51,964 nt of DNA. Source: Acidobacteriota bacterium (GTDB taxonomy: Bacteria; Acidobacteriota; Terriglobia; Versatilivoradales; Versatilivoraceae). The number at the start of each line of letters is the position of its first letter. Within the stretch, counting starts at the first letter, position 1. The stretch covers positions 1 to 51,964 of the forward strand of contig JAPPDF010000039.1 in assembly GCA_028875575.1 (NCBI GenBank), in the 5' to 3' direction. Below are positions 26,156-34,807 of this stretch, in pieces. A program made the translations under genes and the position numbers. The notes below the pieces were generated by a model. That model was not told where the DNA came from and did no database searches. It saw nothing but the letters and a program-made list of their open reading frames with translations.

Positions 26156-26864
26156 GAGACAGGGGACTCTGCCAAAGGGTCCTGCCGATGAAGAAGGGCC
26201 CCAGGGATTCAATGTACTGGGAGGTCTGGCGGGTCTTCCGCATGGTCTGCACGATGTGGGAGAGAGGATGGAGATCCCGGCCGACCAGGCCGATCACGAA
26301 GTCGTTGTCGTTCTTGTCCAGCCCGTGACAGGCCAGGCGAACGTCGTGAGCCAGATCAGCCTCTCCATAAGCCCGTCCGATGGTGGCGTGCTCTCGCAGG
26401 ATGGCGCTCTGCTGGGCCGGCTCCAGCCCGGCAAAGGCGCCGGAGCGCCTGAGAGGATACCAGATGGCCCAGGGCCAGTCCGGATTGAGCACGGTTCTGC
26501 GAGCCTTGTGCAGCAACCAGTGCTCCAGGTCGGGTTCGAATCCCGAAGCATAGGTTCTCCCCAGCATGGTCAGCTCGGGTTTGGGCGCCAGCCCTTCCAA
26601 CGGCGGAGAGTTCAAGAGATCCCGCCATCCCGTCACGAAATAGGCGGGGTCCTCGCTCATGCCCAGCACGGCAATGCCCTTGGGATCGTTCAGGTCCTGA
26701 TAGAGGACCAGGTTGCGGGCGCTTTGCTCCAGGGTTCGAATGACCGGCTCGGGACGGGTGCAGTTGCCGAAGACCTGCAGTTGCAGGAACAGGCGGCGAT
26801 CCAGGCTTTGCCCCCGGGCTCCCCGCTCCTGGACGTCGATCTTCGGACCGGCCGAATGGTTCAT
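26145..26864 (-). CDS. Chlorite dismutase family haem protein (HemQ-like)
   Basis: A 239-residue protein of the chlorite dismutase/HemQ superfamily. RRLFLQLQVF, LYQDLNDPKGIAVLGMSEDP and the long C-terminal motif DLHPLSHIVQTMRKT with QTSQYIESLGPFFIG are characteristic. Members either decarboxylate coprohaem to haem b (HemQ) or decompose chlorite; the former is commoner in bacteria outside chlorate reducers. The frame is open to 27005, overlapping ccmD, so I chose the ATG at 26864. Its location 32 bp after ccmD suggests co-expression with cytochrome c maturation. The 3' end overlaps the convergent lipid kinase gene by 11 bp. Confidence 0.8.
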   Translation of the reverse strand: MNHSAGPKIDVQERGARGQSLDRRLFLQLQVFGNCTRPEPVIRTLEQSARNLVLYQDLNDPKGIAVLGMSEDPAYFVTGWRDLLNSPPLEGLAPKPELTMLGRTYASGFEPDLEHWLLHKARRTVLNPDWPWAIWYPLRRSGAFAGLEPAQQSAILREHATIGRAYGEADLAHDVRLACHGLDKNDNDFVIGLVGRDLHPLSHIVQTMRKTRQTSQYIESLGPFFIGRTLWQSPLSPTE

Positions 26865-26896
26865 GTCCAACTGCGCTCCAATCGCACCAACAGGGG

Positions 26897-27040
26897 TCAG
26901 TCGTCTTCCGCCTTTTCCAGGGCCTCCCGCAGGCGGGCCAATTCCTGCTGCAACCGGAGTTGGCGTCGGCCGATACTGAAGACATATCCGAAGAGGATGA
27001 GCCACATGATCCCGTAAGCCGCCAGCAGGTAGTGATTCAT
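26897..27040 (-). CDS. ccmD: CcmD-like small membrane protein
   Basis: A 47-residue protein with one N-terminal transmembrane helix (LLAAYGIMWLILFGYVFSI), then a charged helix (LRLQQELARLREALEKAEDD). CcmD releases holo-CcmE from the CcmABC complex in System I cytochrome c maturation. Size, topology and position after ccmC are typical. The ATG at 27040 overlaps the ccmC TGA in an ATGA arrangement, so translation is coupled. Named by position and topology, since CcmD sequences are poorly conserved. Confidence 0.8.
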   Translation of the reverse strand: MNHYLLAAYGIMWLILFGYVFSIGRRQLRLQQELARLREALEKAEDD

Positions 27041-27789
27041 CGGACCTCCCTCAGGTGGCGCTGGGCGGTTCGCCGGAGACTTTCGACCGATTCCCGGCAT
27101 CGTTCCAGGTCGCACCCCATTTTCCAGAGGCAAAAGAAGAGCAGAGCAAGTGCCAGCAAGGTCACCGACAGAGCCAACCACATGTCCGGATGCAGGCCGG
27201 AATCCTCGCCGCCGGCGATCACCGGCTGGGGGTGCTGGGTCCGCCACCAGCGGTTGGCCATGTAGACAACCAGGGCGTTCACGGCGCCGAAAATGCTGAC
27301 GACGGCGCTCAATCGGGCTCGTTGCTCGGGCGAGTCCACCAGGCGGCGCAGCATCAGGTAGCCCATGTAGATCAGCCACAGAACGAAGGTGGTGGTGAGC
27401 CGGGCGTCCCAGGTCCACCAGATCCCCCACACCGGCTTGGCCCAGATGGGCCCGCTGACGAGGTTGAGGGTCAGGAAGACCGCGCCCACCTCGGCCGCCG
27501 AGGCTGCCCGAACGTCCCACTGTCGGTCACGTTTTCGCAGGAATCGGAGGCTGCAGAAGCACACCAGGTAGATGGCCAGGAAGCCCACCCAGGCGGAAGC
27601 AACGTGGAAGTAGAAGATCTTCTGCACGATCCCCATGGTGAGCTCCACCGGCGCCAGCACAAAGATGGCGTAGAGAGCCGCCATCATGGCCAACAGGGCC
27701 AGCAATCCAAGTCCTTTGTGCAAGCCGACCATGGGGGTCCTTCCGCTCCGGCGCCGGAGCCTACCGAACAATCGGGACATATTACCCAA
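27037..27789 (-). CDS. ccmC: Haem exporter / CcmE haem-loading protein CcmC
   Basis: A 250-residue polytopic membrane protein with about six helices. IFYFHVASAWVGF and the periplasmic tryptophan motif WWTWDARLTT identify CcmC, which loads haem onto CcmE. The start could be the ATG at 27789 or 27780. A hydrophilic C-terminal tail of about 30 residues extends beyond the last helix. ccmB lies 24 bp upstream and ccmD overlaps downstream. Confidence 0.93.
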   Translation of the reverse strand: MGNMSRLFGRLRRRSGRTPMVGLHKGLGLLALLAMMAALYAIFVLAPVELTMGIVQKIFYFHVASAWVGFLAIYLVCFCSLRFLRKRDRQWDVRAASAAEVGAVFLTLNLVSGPIWAKPVWGIWWTWDARLTTTFVLWLIYMGYLMLRRLVDSPEQRARLSAVVSIFGAVNALVVYMANRWWRTQHPQPVIAGGEDSGLHPDMWLALSVTLLALALLFFCLWKMGCDLERCRESVESLRRTAQRHLREVR

Positions 27790-27813
27790 ATATGGACCTC
27801 AGCACCAAGAATC

Positions 27814-28494
27814 TCATTTCTCCAGGACGTAGTCGAAGGTCATCAGGGGGAGGGTCACGAAGATAATGTCGTAGGCCGTCAGCACCTGCATCCAGAAAAA
27901 CATCACCCGCTCCTCCGGGGGTTGGGCGAAATTGGCGGCGGTTGCCAGGACCACGCTCAGGATCACGGGCAGCACCAGGGGTACCAGCAGCACCGGGAGC
28001 ATGACCTCGCTCATACGGGTGTTGGCGGAAACGGCGGCCAGCAGGGTGCCCACCGAGGCGAAGCCGAGAGTCCCCAGGAAGGTTATGGCCGCCATCCAGC
28101 CGATCCTGGGCCAGATGCCGTAGTTGAAGAGGAAGGAGAACAGGCAGAGGATGATCGCCTCCGCCAGCAGCAGGAAGATCAGGTTGGCCAGCATCTTTCC
28201 CAGGTAGATGCTGCTCCATTTCACCGGGGACAACATCAGTCCCTCCAGGGCGTCGTTCTCCTTTTCGCCGGCGAAGGACCGGTTCATTCCCAGGAGTCCC
28301 GCGAAAATGAAGGTCATCCACAGCAGCCCCGGCCCGAACTTCCTGATTTCCTCGGAATCGGGCTCGAAGGCGAAGTTGAACATCAGGATGACCAGAAGCC
28401 CGAACAGCAGCATGGAGGTCAGGACATCCTTGGTCCTGTATTCGGTCAGGAGGTCCTTCATCAAGATGGCTGCCGTCTGGCTCCAGAACTTCAC
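27814..28494 (-). CDS. ccmB: Haem exporter protein CcmB
   Basis: A 226-residue ABC permease subunit with about six transmembrane helices. Typical segments are LLTEYRTKDVLTSMLLFGLL, FAGEKENDALEGLMLSPV and GTLLAAVSANTRMSEVMLPV. With CcmA it forms the transporter-like complex that drives release of holo-CcmE; the transported substrate in this family is not settled. ccmA ends 82 bp upstream. Confidence 0.93.
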   Translation of the reverse strand: MKFWSQTAAILMKDLLTEYRTKDVLTSMLLFGLLVILMFNFAFEPDSEEIRKFGPGLLWMTFIFAGLLGMNRSFAGEKENDALEGLMLSPVKWSSIYLGKMLANLIFLLLAEAIILCLFSFLFNYGIWPRIGWMAAITFLGTLGFASVGTLLAAVSANTRMSEVMLPVLLVPLVLPVILSVVLATAANFAQPPEERVMFFWMQVLTAYDIIFVTLPLMTFDYVLEK

Positions 28495-28576
28495 CCTTGC
28501 GCCTCACTGTAACGGCTATTCCTGAAACGCGTTCAAATCCGGTTGCAACCGATCTGCTGTCTCAAACGCCTCGTTC

Positions 28577-29311
28577 TCAGTTCCTTGGCCCCACCGAGCT
28601 GTCAGGAGCTCCTTTCAGGAACTGCCGGTAGCGGCTGCGAGCCGCCCTGGAGTCGCCGGTCCATTCGGTCACAATGCGGCCACGGTCCAGAAGGATCCAG
28701 CGGGTGACGCCCTCCGGACCCTGCTCCAGGTTGTGGGTAGCCATGACGATGGTTCTCCCGGCTGCCGCCCATTGCCGCAGCCGCTTCGAAAGGAGCTCGG
28801 CTGCTTCGAGGTCAAGCCCGGTGAAGGGTTCATCCAGCAGCACCAGCTCGGGGCCGTGCAGCGTAGCCCGGGCAATGGCCAAGCGCTGCTGCATCCCGCG
28901 GGAGAAGCCGCGTACGGGACGATCGGCGCTCAGGTCCAACCCTGCATCGCTCAGGGCGGCGGCGACCCGTTCGCCGGCTCCCTCGATCCCGTGCAGCCGG
29001 GCATGCAGCCGCAGGTTCTCTCTGGCGCTCAAGCCGGGATAGAGAAGGGTCTGGTGAGCCACCAGGCCGATCCGCTCCCTGCCGCGCTCGGGATCCCGGG
29101 CGACATCCACGCCGCAAATCCGCACCCGGCCCCGGTGGGGCTTCACCAGTCGAGCCATGACCCGCAGCAGCGTGGACTTCCCGGCGCCGTTGCGACCCAG
29201 CAACACCACGAATTCACCTTGGTGGACGCGCAGCGAAACATTCGCCAGAGCCGGGTTGAGCCCGAACCATTTTTCGGCGTTCTCGACGACTACGGCGGCA
29301 TCGGCAGTCAT
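28577..29311 (-). CDS. ccmA: Cytochrome c maturation ABC ATPase CcmA
   Basis: A 244-residue ABC ATP-binding protein. Walker A is GRNGAGKST, the signature is FSRGMQQR (replacing LSGGQ), Walker B is LVLLDEP, and the H-loop lies in MATHNLEQG. These fit CcmA within the ccm locus. The start at 29311 is an ATG with no strong Shine-Dalgarno. A repeat-rich gap (29312-29953) separates it from the upstream ccm genes, so it may need its own promoter. Confidence 0.9.
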   Translation of the reverse strand: MTADAAVVVENAEKWFGLNPALANVSLRVHQGEFVVLLGRNGAGKSTLLRVMARLVKPHRGRVRICGVDVARDPERGRERIGLVAHQTLLYPGLSARENLRLHARLHGIEGAGERVAAALSDAGLDLSADRPVRGFSRGMQQRLAIARATLHGPELVLLDEPFTGLDLEAAELLSKRLRQWAAAGRTIVMATHNLEQGPEGVTRWILLDRGRIVTEWTGDSRAARSRYRQFLKGAPDSSVGPRN

Positions 29312-29500
29312 CGGCTCACTCCGGAACTTGATTGAAACAAACGCCGCAACTCAGGAAGCTGCAGTTTGTGGAACCAGTGTAAAGCCAAGAGACTTAGCGG
29401 AATCTGTAAGTCCCGCGAGGCGGCGTTGCCGGACTGATTCGAATTACTCCTGTTGCAACCGGTTTGAGCCGCCCGGTCGCACGATGCGGAGCTGAGACTT

Positions 29501-29583
29501 GCCCCCACCGCATCAGCCTTCGCTTGGCTGGCTGAGGCCGCATCTAGGAGGCGCGGCGTCGCCCCCCACCGCATCAGCCTTCG
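29501..29583 (+). repeat. Direct duplication of GCCCCCACCGCATCAGCCTT
   Basis: 29501-29523 and 29560-29583 are nearly identical copies about 60 bp apart. The second copy is the left edge of R1 copy B. The segment 29312-29500 contains nothing I recognise. Confidence 0.55.
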
Positions 29584-29904
29584 CCATTCGGCTCGGCTTC
29601 TGCGACTCCCCCTCGAGGGGGGAGTGATACCCGCGTTACATAGCGGGAATGTTGCTTACCCATTAGACCACAAACAAGGTTTACATCCTGCCCAGGAATC
29701 GGGCGAGACGTCTCGTGCTGGCCTCAAGGATCACTCCCCCCTGGAGGGGGAGTCGGTGAGACAAGGGCTTCGCCCGCAGTCGAACCGGTGGGGGGGACGG
29801 AATCGGCGAGATCGCCGGATAGGAGATCCGGCCCGCAGTCGAGCCGGTGGGGGGGCGGACTCCGAGGTTCGTAAGAGGCCCCTGTTTCACTCTCGTATGA
29901 TCCG
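29554..29904 (+). repeat. Dispersed GC-rich repeat R1, copy B
   Basis: About 350 bp matching R1 copy C (44541-44870) in inverted orientation almost end to end, and copy A (1-245) in its right half. Two hairpin palindromes, CTCCCCCTCGAGGGGGGAG near 29609 and ACTCCCCCCTGGAGGGGGAG near 29732, bracket a 100-bp middle with CATTAGACC. It lies within the ccm locus between ccmA and the 29954 gene. No coding potential. Confidence 0.8.
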
Positions 29905-29953
29905 CACGGCAGGGCGGGGTCTGGATTCGTATTCAAGGTGCGCCATGTTGCTG

Positions 29954-31081
29954 TCAGGAGCGCTTCTTTTTGCGCTTTCGCAGCTGCTGGTGAAGTCGTT
30001 CCCGGGATTGCTGTCCCAGCGCGTAGAAGATGATGGCCAGGGACAGTGCGGCCAGGGTTCCCAGGATGAGAGTTCGCTGTTCATAGATGCGGTTCGGCAT
30101 TCGGACCACCCGGAGCTGGGAATCCTCCCCGTGGTCGTGGCCGTCATGGGGGGAGTGTTCGGGGGCCTCGCCCACGATCCTGAGGTTGAGAAACTCCCCC
30201 TCGGGGATTTGGGTGATGTGAAAGGTTGCGGACTCGGTCCGGGAGTCTGTGCCCGTGGAAACCACTCCCGTGCCGGTGACTTCAAGGGTGGAGGGCTTCA
30301 CGAACAGTTGAGAGTGGTCGGTCCCGTTGAGCAGTCGAAACTTCAGTTGTCTGTCGTCGCTGGGAAACCTGACATTATAGGCGACCCAGATTTCATTGAT
30401 TCCCGGCTTCATGGGGTAGTTGATCCGGTAGCCGCCTCCGTCCCGGATGAGGGGCCGCTGAGGCAGAGGAATTCTCCCCAGGCCCAGCACCGACACCTTC
30501 AGATCCAGCGGGGAGTCCGGTGTGTCGAACTCGAAGGTCGACAGGGAATTCGCCAGCGTTCGCCTGGGTTGGGAGTTGTTGGTGAGGAGATATTGGTGCT
30601 CGATCCGCAACTCGTTGCCGTGAGCCAGGGCGACCATGAAAGGCATGGATACGCCGACTTCGGCGAGCTGGGAGGCCGTTTCGTAGATGGTCAGGAGTTG
30701 AGGGTCCTCCATCTCGGCCGTGGAAGACAGCGACTGATTGTAGTTGACACCCCGGTAGATGGTGCGCAGCAGGATATGCGGGCTCGAAGGGGCCAACTCG
30801 ACCTGCTCGAAGGTGAATCGACCTCCTTGAGCAGTGAAGGTTTCCTTGGTGGCATTCGTTCCCTCTCCCAGCGTGAGAAGCTCCACCTTCTGGTTGACCG
30901 CCGGCCGTCCGGTGGTCCCGTTGATCACCTGCCCGGAGACGGAGGACTGGGCCCAGGCTGCTTGCAAGCAAAGGCTGGATGCCCAGAGAACGGCTGGGAG
31001 CAGTCCAAGGCCGCGGAAGACCGGGCGGGGACCTTCCTTGCGTCTCCGGAGGGGGCATTGGCCGGGCACGGTGGCTATCAT
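29954..31081 (-). CDS. Exported single-TM beta-sandwich protein in ccm locus, unknown function
   Basis: A 375-residue protein I cannot name. A signal peptide (PAVLWASSLCLQAAWA) is followed by a carboxypeptidase-regulatory-like or CNA-B-like domain (SSVSGQVINGTTGRPAVNQK to about residue 130) and a second, probably beta-rich, region to about 320. A His/Asp-rich patch HSPHDGHDHGED precedes one C-terminal transmembrane helix (LILGTLAALSLAIIFYAL) and a basic cytoplasmic tail KKKKRS-like. The domain layout fits a periplasm-facing anchored protein. It sits between ccmI-like and ccmA on the same strand, so a role connected with cytochrome assembly is possible but unproven. Confidence 0.65.
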   Translation of the reverse strand: MIATVPGQCPLRRRKEGPRPVFRGLGLLPAVLWASSLCLQAAWAQSSVSGQVINGTTGRPAVNQKVELLTLGEGTNATKETFTAQGGRFTFEQVELAPSSPHILLRTIYRGVNYNQSLSSTAEMEDPQLLTIYETASQLAEVGVSMPFMVALAHGNELRIEHQYLLTNNSQPRRTLANSLSTFEFDTPDSPLDLKVSVLGLGRIPLPQRPLIRDGGGYRINYPMKPGINEIWVAYNVRFPSDDRQLKFRLLNGTDHSQLFVKPSTLEVTGTGVVSTGTDSRTESATFHITQIPEGEFLNLRIVGEAPEHSPHDGHDHGEDSQLRVVRMPNRIYEQRTLILGTLAALSLAIIFYALGQQSRERLHQQLRKRKKKRS

Positions 31082-31202
31082 GAAAGTCGCTCAGCCCCTT
31101 TTCGCTGAGCCCCCGAAAATTCTCTGCCCTGGGAAGGCTGGAGGGAGGGGCGATGTGTCGATTGGAACCCCGACGGATGGGGAGGATGGGAAGGTTTTCT
31201 GT

Positions 31203-31574
31203 TCAAGGCTTCCTGGATTTGCCGGGGCGCTTGCCGCTCTTGAGCACCGCCACCACCTGAGGACTACCCGTGCGGTCGAGCGGCTCGGGTTGGATCGCTT
31301 CGATCTGGCTCACCACCCCGTAGGCTTCTGTCAGGTAGTCCTGATGGAGTCGCTGGTAGTCCTCGTCGGAGAGTTTCCCCATCTTGTACTCGAAGTCCAG
31401 GTCCTTGATGTTCTCGTAGATGGTCTCCTTCCTTCTCAGCAGGCGCTTCAGGCCTGTGGAGCGGCTGTCGACGTCCACCAGGAAGGGACTGCCGGCGGTG
31501 GAAAGCAGCGGGCGAAAGACGTAAAAGGCCGCGGCCAGGGAGATCAGTATGCATGTCAGAGCCAGCCAGACCAT
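31203..31574 (-). CDS. CcmI/CycH N-terminal-like membrane protein
   Basis: A 123-residue protein with one N-terminal helix (MVWLALTCILISLAAAFYVF) and a cytoplasmic or periplasmic helical part. RRKETIYENIKDLDFEYKMG then KLSDEDYQRL closely resembles the short conserved segment near the N-terminus of CcmI/CycH-type proteins. The TPR part of full CcmI is missing, so this is a short form. Its position directly after ccmH supports a role in presenting apocytochrome or stabilising the haem lyase. Confidence 0.7.
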   Translation of the reverse strand: MVWLALTCILISLAAAFYVFRPLLSTAGSPFLVDVDSRSTGLKRLLRRKETIYENIKDLDFEYKMGKLSDEDYQRLHQDYLTEAYGVVSQIEAIQPEPLDRTGSPQVVAVLKSGKRPGKSRKP

Positions 31575-31642
31575 GGGAACTTAACCTCGAATCTCAAAGG
31601 ATGCCCTCTGCTTGGGTGATGGCGCCACTCCGGAACAGGGGG

Positions 31643-32194
31643 TCAGTCGAAATCCTTCAACTCCTTCTCCATCCGGTTTCGATACGCTTCCGGAATGGCC
31701 TCCGGGACGGCCGGAGTCGACGCCGGGAGCGGCCGGCGCCGGGTCCATACCCTGACGACCCGATAGAGCACGAGCAGCCCTGCCAGAAGAGCCACCACCG
31801 GCAGGGTCCAGGCTACCAGGTCGAAGCCCTCGCCTGTGGGCGCCGATAGAATAACGCCACCGTACTTGGCCACGAAGTCGTCGACGATCTGCTCTTCCGT
31901 CATCCCCGCCTGCAGCTTCTGGTCGATCTCGCTTCTCAGCGGGTTGGCGGAACCACAATGCAGCATGCCACAGCCCGAGAGCTGGTGGTTGCAGCTGCAT
32001 TGACAGACAAAGTTTTCGGAGACCTTCTTGACTTCGGGCGAAAAGATCTGAGCGGAGGCCGGTGGGGGAAGCAGGATTGCCAGAAGCAGAATCAGGGCCG
32101 AAAACCGGTAGCGGACCCAGGCAAAGCCGTGGGACCGGAATGGAACCGCAAGCGGTTTGTACTGCGTCCCAGGGCCTGTCCTAGACTTTGGCAT
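31643..32194 (-). CDS. ccmH: CcmH-like thioredoxin-fold protein with multi-Cys motif
   Basis: A 183-residue protein with a signal peptide or anchor (about 31-49, ending PPASAQ), a CcmH helical domain and a C-terminal transmembrane helix (LPVVALLAGLLVLYRVVRVW). CcmH normally reduces apocytochrome thiols through an RCxxC pair. Here the motif is FVCQCSCNHQLSGCGMLHC (C64, C66, C68, C75, C80), a known-looking variant with extra Cys and no LRCxxCQN. The downstream ITEEQIVDDFVAKYG-like segment (TEEQIVDDFVAKYGGVIL) is typical. The start at 32194 overlaps ccmF by 14 bp; a later start is possible. Confidence 0.85.
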   Translation of the reverse strand: MPKSRTGPGTQYKPLAVPFRSHGFAWVRYRFSALILLLAILLPPPASAQIFSPEVKKVSENFVCQCSCNHQLSGCGMLHCGSANPLRSEIDQKLQAGMTEEQIVDDFVAKYGGVILSAPTGEGFDLVAWTLPVVALLAGLLVLYRVVRVWTRRRPLPASTPAVPEAIPEAYRNRMEKELKDFD

Positions 32195-34211
32195 AAGACC
32201 TGGCCTCGACTTTCAGCGGAACTTTCTGAGCCGCCCGCTCATGCTGGTTGGGGATCAGGCAGATCACCGTCCCCAGGATAAAGACGGCTCCTCCGATCCA
32301 GATCCAGGCGACCAGCGGCTTGATGTAGGCCTGAATGATGAAACTGGACCCATCCTGGTCGGGGCCGGCAAAGACGACGTAAAGGTCCTCCTTGAGCGTC
32401 CGGTGGAGGGCCACCTCGGAAGTGGGCTGCTTGCTGGTCTTGTAGAGGCGCTGTTCCGGCTTGATCTCGGAGAGGGCCCGACCCTCCTTCCAGACCTGCA
32501 AACGGGCCAGGGCGGAGGAGTAGTTGGGGTTGTCGGCGTTCTCGACCTCCTTCATCTCCAGCGTGTAGGAGCCGATTTCCAGCTTGTCCCCCGGAACCAT
32601 GGCTTGTTGCTGTTCCTGGTCAAAGCCCGCCCCGGCAAATCCCACGAACAGGAAGACCATGGCCACGTGCACGATATAGCCGCCATGCCTGCGGGTGTTG
32701 CGGAAGGTCAGGATCCAGAGCGACTGCCAGTAGGCCTGACCCTGCCGGCGCCTTGCGCGGGCGCCCCGATGGAACTCGGCCAGAATGGTCACCAATACGA
32801 AGACGCAGAGAACGAGGCAGACGGTCGCATAGAAATGGCGCATCCCGAAAGCGACAAACACCGCTCCCGCCCCCAGCCCGGCCGCCAGCGGAATGGTGAA
32901 GTTCTTCCTCAGGCTGCGCAGGGAGGTTTTTCTCCAGGCCAGCAAGGGTCCGACACCGGTCAGGAAGAGCAGGAACAGCCCGATGGGGATGTTGACCTGG
33001 TTGAAGAAAGGAGCCCCTACCGTTCTCTTCTCGTTGGTGACCCATTCCGACAGGATCGGAAAGATGGTTCCCCACAACACGGCAAAGGTGGTCGCCAACA
33101 GAACCAGGTTGTTGAACAGGAAGCTGCTTTCCCTGGAAACCACCGAGTCCAGTCGGTTCTCGCTCTTGAGCTCTTCCAGTCGGGTGAAGAGAAAGTAGAG
33201 CGACAGGGCGGTCATCAGGATCAGAAAGGAAGAGAAGTAGGGACCGATCGGAGACTGGGCGAAAGAGTGGACCGAGGAAACGATTCCGCTGCGAGTCAGA
33301 AAAGTGCCGAGAATGCACAGCAGAAAGGTGGCCAGGATCAGGACCATGTTCCATACCTTCATCATCCCCTTGCGTTCCTGCATGATGACCGAGTGCAGGA
33401 AGGCCGTCCCGGTCAGCCAGGGCATCAGGGAGGCGTTTTCCACCGGGTCCCACCCCCAGTATCCGCCCCAGCCCAACACCACGTAAGCCCACATGGCGCC
33501 CAAGAGGATTCCCGTTCCCAGGAACAGCCAGGGGACCATCATCCATCGCCTGGTCGTACGGATCCAATCCTCGTCCAGTTCCCGAGTGATCAGGGCGGCA
33601 ATGGCGAAAGCGAAGGGGATGGTGAATCCGACGTAGCCCACGTAGAGGATGGGCGGGTGGATCACCATGGCCCAGTATTGCAGCAGGGGATTGAGTCCCT
33701 GACCGTCGGGGGGAGTCCAGGGCACCGGCGCTTGCCCGGCCTGCGACACGCCGATGGCGTCGAAGGGGTTGGCGACGAAGTTGTTGACCAGCAGAAAGAA
33801 GGTGGTCACCATGGCGACCACTCCAACCACCCAGGGCATCAGGACGGGATTTCTCTTGCGATGGACCAGGACGGTCACCATGGAGAAGAGGGTCAGAATC
33901 CAGCACCAGAAGAGAAGCGAACCTTCCTGTCCTCCCCACAGCGCCCCCACCTTGTAGTACCAGGGCATGGCCTGGTTGCTGGAGGAGGCGACATACTGGA
34001 GTTGGAAGTTGCTGGTGACGAGCTGGTACCAGAGGCTCATCACGGCGACGGTCACCAGGACAGTGACGGCGACGGCGGCTCTCTCTCCGGTGGCGGCCAG
34101 ACGTCGGTGCCCGAACTTCCCTGCCAGCAGCGACGCAACCAGCGCATAACAGGACAGGCCGAAGGCCAGCAGCATGGTGAACTGTCCGACATCGGTCAAA
34201 AAGACTTGCAT
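32181..34211 (-). CDS. ccmF: Haem lyase subunit CcmF
   Basis: A 676-residue polytopic protein, the usual CcmF length, with about 14-15 transmembrane helices. GGYWGWDPVENASLMPW is the haem-handling tryptophan-rich motif, and WGGQEGSLLFWCWIL and VIHPPILYVGYVGF are diagnostic. CcmF takes haem from CcmE and attaches it to CxxCH sites of apocytochromes. ccmE lies 99 bp upstream and ccmH overlaps downstream. Confidence 0.95.
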   Translation of the reverse strand: MQVFLTDVGQFTMLLAFGLSCYALVASLLAGKFGHRRLAATGERAAVAVTVLVTVAVMSLWYQLVTSNFQLQYVASSSNQAMPWYYKVGALWGGQEGSLLFWCWILTLFSMVTVLVHRKRNPVLMPWVVGVVAMVTTFFLLVNNFVANPFDAIGVSQAGQAPVPWTPPDGQGLNPLLQYWAMVIHPPILYVGYVGFTIPFAFAIAALITRELDEDWIRTTRRWMMVPWLFLGTGILLGAMWAYVVLGWGGYWGWDPVENASLMPWLTGTAFLHSVIMQERKGMMKVWNMVLILATFLLCILGTFLTRSGIVSSVHSFAQSPIGPYFSSFLILMTALSLYFLFTRLEELKSENRLDSVVSRESSFLFNNLVLLATTFAVLWGTIFPILSEWVTNEKRTVGAPFFNQVNIPIGLFLLFLTGVGPLLAWRKTSLRSLRKNFTIPLAAGLGAGAVFVAFGMRHFYATVCLVLCVFVLVTILAEFHRGARARRRQGQAYWQSLWILTFRNTRRHGGYIVHVAMVFLFVGFAGAGFDQEQQQAMVPGDKLEIGSYTLEMKEVENADNPNYSSALARLQVWKEGRALSEIKPEQRLYKTSKQPTSEVALHRTLKEDLYVVFAGPDQDGSSFIIQAYIKPLVAWIWIGGAVFILGTVICLIPNQHERAAQKVPLKVEARSYAKV

Positions 34212-34310
34212 GGAGTGATTTCTATAGGGGTTCGGTGCTGAATTGACCTGAGGATAGACGCCGGAAGGAACAACTCTCGGCGTTTCACTGCCCGGTCCTT
34301 GCCGGCAGGG

Positions 34311-34742
34311 TCACTGGTTTTGACCGGCGGCCTGCTTGAGGGCTTCCTGGCTGTAGGTGGCCTCGTACTTGGAGGCGCACTTGGCCTGAACCACCGTCGA
34401 CTGAAACTCTCCGCCGGGCATGAGCTTGCCTTCCGCCATGGCCTCCGCGTCGTCCTTGAAGGTGTCCGGCAGCAGATCCTTCCCTACGTAGCGGATATTC
34501 AGGCTATGTCCCTCTTGTTCCAGGGTGAACCGCACTCCTTCATCCGCCTTCAGGATGCTCCCGGGAACGACGTTGCCGGCTACCCGGATCCGGCGGCCGT
34601 AGGCTTCGTCCCCCATGGCCTGCAATTCGCCGACGGTCTTGTAGTAGGCCACGCTTTCGTCGAAGCTGCTGAACCCCAGCCAAGCAACCGCCAGTACGAT
34701 AACCAGAGAGCCGGCCAGGAACTTGATTTTTCCCTTGTCCAT
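34311..34742 (-). CDS. ccmE: Haem chaperone CcmE, CxxxY type
   Basis: A 143-residue periplasmic protein with an N-terminal membrane anchor (IKFLAGSLVIVLAVAWLGF) and an OB-fold beta-barrel domain (RIRVAGNVVPGSI to about 115). The haem-binding site is CASKY (C122 to Y126) instead of the HxxxY of E. coli CcmE. Cys-type CcmE is known from some archaea and sulphate reducers. The flanking QAKCASKYEATY matches that group. First gene of the ccm locus, with a promoter-like sequence about 65-95 bp upstream. Confidence 0.92.
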   Translation of the reverse strand: MDKGKIKFLAGSLVIVLAVAWLGFSSFDESVAYYKTVGELQAMGDEAYGRRIRVAGNVVPGSILKADEGVRFTLEQEGHSLNIRYVGKDLLPDTFKDDAEAMAEGKLMPGGEFQSTVVQAKCASKYEATYSQEALKQAAGQNQ

Positions 34743-34807
34743 GCTTTCTTCCTTCCCGCCGCCAACGATTCAAGTCCAGTGAGAGCAGGCGAAAACCCGA
34801 CGACAAT

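Noticed and set aside
29624-29690. tRNA-like or RNA gene within R1 copy B (around CATTAGACC)
   Set aside because: It does not fold into a cloverleaf, and the copy at 44541-44870 is diverged exactly where a tRNA would be constrained.
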